Of a stretch of DNA of 64,000 bases, positions 62,701-64,000 are shown piece by piece. The stretch is taken from positions 15,119,627 to 15,183,626 of the forward strand of contig JACMZG010001914.1 in NCBI GenBank assembly GCA_018340805.1, written 5' to 3'. The notes under the pieces were generated by a model that had not been told where the DNA came from, did no database searches, and worked only from the letters and a program-made list of their open reading frames with translations. Positions within the stretch are counted from its first letter, which is position 1. Each line of letters starts with the position of its first letter. The position numbers and the translations under genes were made by a program. The DNA comes from Microvelia longipes (taxonomy: Eukaryota; Arthropoda; Insecta; Hemiptera; Veliidae).

Positions 62701-63567
62701 TTTAAAATACATCTTCTTTTACAATACAAAAGACGTATAAAATTGACTTAGTACTTAGATGAAGAGGAGCTTATCACCTCAAGGCTAAGCCTGAGAGTAA
62801 AGTAGAGTAAATTAAATAAAGATTAAAAAATCATGTATAAAAATTATCATTCAGTCAAATTAAAAATTAGACTAAAAAATATTTAGAATTAAATAATTCT
62901 AAATATAATAATGTAATATATATAATGTTACAATAACATTTAAAAACTTAAAACAGCATTTAGAAATTAACAAACTATATTTATAAACTATCATTCAATA
63001 ACACTCAAAGGTGAGCTAAAAAGAATGTGAAAAGCTAAATACACTACTTTGAAATTAATAAACAATAAATTTAATACTAGACAGAGAATTTATAAATTAT
63101 GAAACAAAATTGAAAAAGGATTGAAAACTATTTTTAAAAATTATTTAAGAATAAAATTCAATTTGTTGTGAAAACTATATTTAGGAATTATTAAACAATA
63201 AAATTTAAAATATTTCCAAATTTGCTAAAAGGAAGGGGATATATATTTTCTTATTCTCTTTCAATGGCATGCCTTGAGGACGATCTCTATTTGGGCTCTA
63301 ACTGCTTTCCTAATGCTACTAATACTTAAATTAACTTTTATAATCTGCCCGAAACCCTAATTTTTTACTAGATAACTTCATAAACTTTATTTTTTCACTT
63401 TCGTCCATATTTTTAGTTAATTTTTTTATTCCAATATTAATAACTATGCCTGACTAACGTATATGTTTAAATTAATTTTGTAAAAAAATAAATATATTTG
63501 TTGCAGCAAATGACAGAGTTATCGAGCATGTACACCTACTTGAAAGGGATGAGTGAGAGAACTCAAG
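56251..63567 (+). CDS. stumps: DBB-family signalling adaptor (Stumps/Dof, PIK3AP1/BANK1-like), partial at both ends, 8 exons
   Basis: Eight GT-AG exons (56251-56383, 56627-56892, 57319-57509, 57807-57951, 58197-58348, 60711-60834, 61359-61549, 63507-63567) join in one frame and give about 420 residues. Visible residues 1-133 form a TIR-like region and 134-196 a linker. Residues 197-336 form the DBB (Dof/BCAP/BANK) domain, including NPIHFMCQALAINPG. Residues 338-400 look like ankyrin repeats (PTLLHFGAKFGLEKL, then TPAEIAEHFGH). Residues 401-420 start a helical stretch. Family knowledge: Stumps is the cytoplasmic adaptor coupling FGF receptors to Ras/MAPK in insect mesoderm and trachea; vertebrate relatives BCAP and BANK1 couple B-cell receptors to PI3K. 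Neither start nor stop is visible, so 5' exons lie upstream and the tyrosine-rich C-terminal part lies beyond the window. The family call is firm; the orthologue symbol is an inference from the arthropod-like context. Confidence 0.88.
56627..56892 (+). CDS. stumps: DBB adaptor gene, exon 2 (TIR-like region, main part)
   Basis: The acceptor is CCAGTTTTAG and the donor TCA|A then GTAGGT. It encodes VPPHLVALIPTDVCRLACIG through the segment ending STLDSHHLS. An overlapping open frame starting at 56666 is a shadow: only the frame continuing through 56688 keeps phase with both neighbouring exons. Strand-like cores (LQIVIACPSFM, ATVVAMMLGV) alternate with polar loops, as expected for a TIR-like alpha/beta fold. 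This is the longest coding exon visible and is markedly less AT-rich than its flanks. Confidence 0.88.
57075..57162 (+). pseudogene. Partial duplicate of exon 3 inside the upstream intron
   Basis: The block matches exon 3 from 57403 onward with four differences in the first 76 bases. One difference turns a CAA codon into TAA, so inclusion would truncate the protein. The left edge lies inside exon sequence, so it has no acceptor of its own. It is best read as a recent local DNA duplication rather than a functional alternative exon. Confidence 0.85.
57319..57509 (+). CDS. stumps: DBB adaptor gene, exon 3 (linker between TIR-like and DBB domains)
   Basis: The acceptor is TTCTGTTCCAG; the donor is AAAGTG|GTGAGT, preferred over a GT three bases earlier because it fits the consensus and phase. 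It encodes NIFKFDQWRKLIVKNQDVAF, then a helical Gln-rich stretch ending in PKKLKV. The exon ends in phase 0. About 76 bp of it (from 57403) are duplicated in the preceding intron at 57075-57162. Confidence 0.87.
57807..57951 (+). CDS. stumps: DBB adaptor gene, exon 4 (DBB domain, first part)
   Basis: The acceptor is TTAATTTCAG and the donor CCAG|GTAATT. It encodes GQNKLIVLLSDPVGTSDKI through NPYTIQFSMP and ends with one base of a split codon. The strand-rich pattern (KLIVLLSDP, IKITVD, YTIQFSMP) matches the Ig/IPT-like beta sandwich at the start of the DBB domain in Stumps and BCAP. Confidence 0.88.
58197..58348 (+). CDS. stumps: DBB adaptor gene, exon 5 (DBB domain, middle part)
   Basis: The acceptor is AATTTTCCAG and the donor TGCCAG|GTAATA. 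It encodes AVCLQTSALVSVNVERNG, then the amphipathic helix around CESRLRELEQLLKTS, then NPIHFMCQ. The NPI-F-MCQ signature followed in the next exon by ALAI is among the most conserved pieces of the DBB domain. An open frame continuing past 58348 is intron read-through and should be discarded. Confidence 0.9.
58545..58584. repeat. (TA)n-(T)n simple repeat in intron 5
   Basis: TA units followed by about 18 T. Confidence 0.9.
58733..58782. repeat. (TA)n microsatellite in intron 5
   Basis: Interrupted TA run. Confidence 0.9.
59010..59625 (-). pseudogene. LINE ORF2 C-terminal fragment: RNase H plus tail, frameshifted
   Basis: Reading from 59625 downward, the minus strand encodes TDSQVSISCI, then LKWIKGHSGIEGNEKADSLA, the TDS and GHSGIEGNEKAD motifs of the RNase H domain of I/R1/LOA-type non-LTR retrotransposons. 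A frameshift near 59350 moves the match to another frame. That frame continues LTQALSGHGSNKSYLHRF and the following region, where the usual Cys/His knuckle is damaged by a stop. The reverse transcriptase part is absent; the upstream edge joins a (TA)n-centred palindrome. It lies antisense in the fifth visible intron of the DBB adaptor gene. Confidence 0.85.
59622..59815. mobile_element. (TA)n-centred palindrome of a dispersed repeat end
   Basis: TATGAGCATGGGGTCATGGA through GGGTCTCCCTGATCATGA on the left is mirrored exactly on the right, with a ~65-bp (TA)n tract as the centre. The same sequence in decayed form (TTGATCAGCGAGTCGTCCCT, then CTTCCATGACCTCTACCTCA) is at 19607-19700, also beside a (TA)n tract. 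The left arm joins the LINE fragment. The long open frames spanning it are artefacts. Confidence 0.8.
59885..60420 (+). repeat. Tandem duplication of a ~260-bp unit, two diverged copies
   Basis: Anchors repeat in order about 257-268 bp apart: TGAAACTTGGCACAAAAA at 59931 and 60188, GTTTTTAATGAT near 60049 and 60317, and CATCYGTGGCT near 60101 and 60367. The unit resembles repeats at 10.3 and 16.1 kb. It sits in an intron of the DBB adaptor gene. Confidence 0.75.
60711..60834 (+). CDS. stumps: DBB adaptor gene, exon 6 (DBB domain, C-terminal part)
   Basis: The acceptor is TTTGTTTTAG and the donor AATA|GTAAGT. It encodes ALAINPGNKEHLDNVLTSS and ends VTVNQTN plus one base. It follows a 2.4-kb intron filled with mobile-element sequence. 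HLDNVLTSSLHKNIPPHFNLL closes the DBB domain in this family. Confidence 0.88.
61359..61549 (+). CDS. stumps: DBB adaptor gene, exon 7 (ankyrin-like repeats)
   Basis: The acceptor is TACTCTGCAG and the donor TTTTCG|GTAAGC. It encodes SSEELPTLLHFGAKFGLEKL, then CPGGWQACSIRN and TPAEIAEHFGHSKLSHAIKGF. PTLLHFGAKFGL is the ankyrin TPLHxAAxxG pattern in the diverged form seen in BCAP and Stumps; TPAEIAEHFGH is the start of the next repeat. An open frame running on to 61639 is intron read-through. Confidence 0.9.
61550..63506 (+). other. Intron 7 of the DBB adaptor gene
   Basis: A 1957-bp AT-rich intron. It contains a decayed repeat with a hammerhead-like core on the minus strand at 62215-62240. Otherwise no recognisable feature. 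Confidence 0.6.
63507..63567 (+). CDS. stumps: DBB adaptor gene, exon 8 (helix after the ankyrin repeats), last visible exon
   Basis: The acceptor TTTGTTGCAG keeps phase with exon 7. It encodes QMTELSSMYTYLKGMSERTQ and ends with one base of a split codon at CAAG|GTGCAG. That donor is weaker than the others. If it is not used, the open frame soon meets stops, so a donor here or close by is expected. The coding sequence must continue beyond position 64000. Confidence 0.72.
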
Positions 63568-64000
63568 GTGCAGTAACATCTTTGATATGTTTCATGCATG
63601 CATTCTCAATACTGTTTTATTCTCTAGTTTTTTATTACTTTTGATTTCTCTTTTTTGTGAACTTAGCCATTTAATTTATTTATTTTTTATTGTTTCGTTT
63701 TATTTTATTTATCTGTAGAATCTTTATTGTATCCTTATTTTTGTAGGTTTGATTTTTTTGAGTGATGTTGCATTGTAGTTTTAGAATTTTATAAACTTGT
63801 TTTTTTTTGTCTAAAAGAATGAATATTATAAATATGGCATTGATTAATTATCCGCAAATTGCCTAAAGTTAAATTTTTTCATGGTTTAAAAATTTTAAAA
63901 TATTTTAAGATGAAATATTTTTATAATTTGTTTTTGAAAAACATTATTTCATTTTTTTAAAGTTTTCATTTAAAATATTGTTTTTTGTTAATACTTTAAA

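Overview
The window looks like nuclear DNA of an arthropod, probably an insect. It is strongly AT-rich, full of (TA)n microsatellites, and carries SINE, LINE and foldback-transposon debris. Its only convincing protein-coding gene is split by GT-AG introns. No prokaryotic gene arrangement, rRNA gene, intact tRNA or CRISPR array is visible. I could not place the species from sequence alone.

The first ~56 kb is a gene desert: intergenic DNA, a very long upstream intron, or both. It holds dispersed repeats and satellites. These are: a SINE family with a 5S-rRNA-derived head (200-300, 4.05-4.2 kb, 17.2-17.4 kb, 25.0-25.1 kb, plus tails); a tRNA-derived SINE (617-800, relative at 45.5 kb); long inverted-repeat elements (2.06-2.76, 6.75-7.94, 13.88-14.58, 14.82-15.28, 29.82-30.12 and 37.15-37.88 kb); degraded LINE ends; and tandem arrays at 3.5, 18.2, 23.5, 25.3, 26.7-28.0, 31.3, 40.2, 43.2 and 50.5 kb.

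From 56.25 to 63.57 kb the plus strand carries eight consecutive, phase-compatible exons of a gene encoding a Dof/BCAP/BANK (DBB) family signalling adaptor. It matches the arthropod FGF-receptor adaptor Stumps (Dof, Heartbroken) and vertebrate PIK3AP1/BANK1 in layout: a TIR-like region, the DBB domain, then ankyrin-like repeats. The gene is cut at both ends: neither start nor stop codon is visible. Its 2.4-kb fifth intron holds a broken RNase H-bearing LINE, a (TA)n-centred palindrome and a ~260-bp tandem duplication. Its second intron holds a near-exact, stop-containing copy of part of the following exon.

Two patterns stand out beyond routine annotation. At least six otherwise unrelated repeats carry the same core: CTGANGA, one extra base, a short perfect hairpin, then GAAA. 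This resembles a hammerhead-ribozyme catalytic core and is typical of Penelope-like retroelement ends. Separately, three foldback elements of different length and arm structure share nearly the same terminus (AGTCCAAGAGCC-like).
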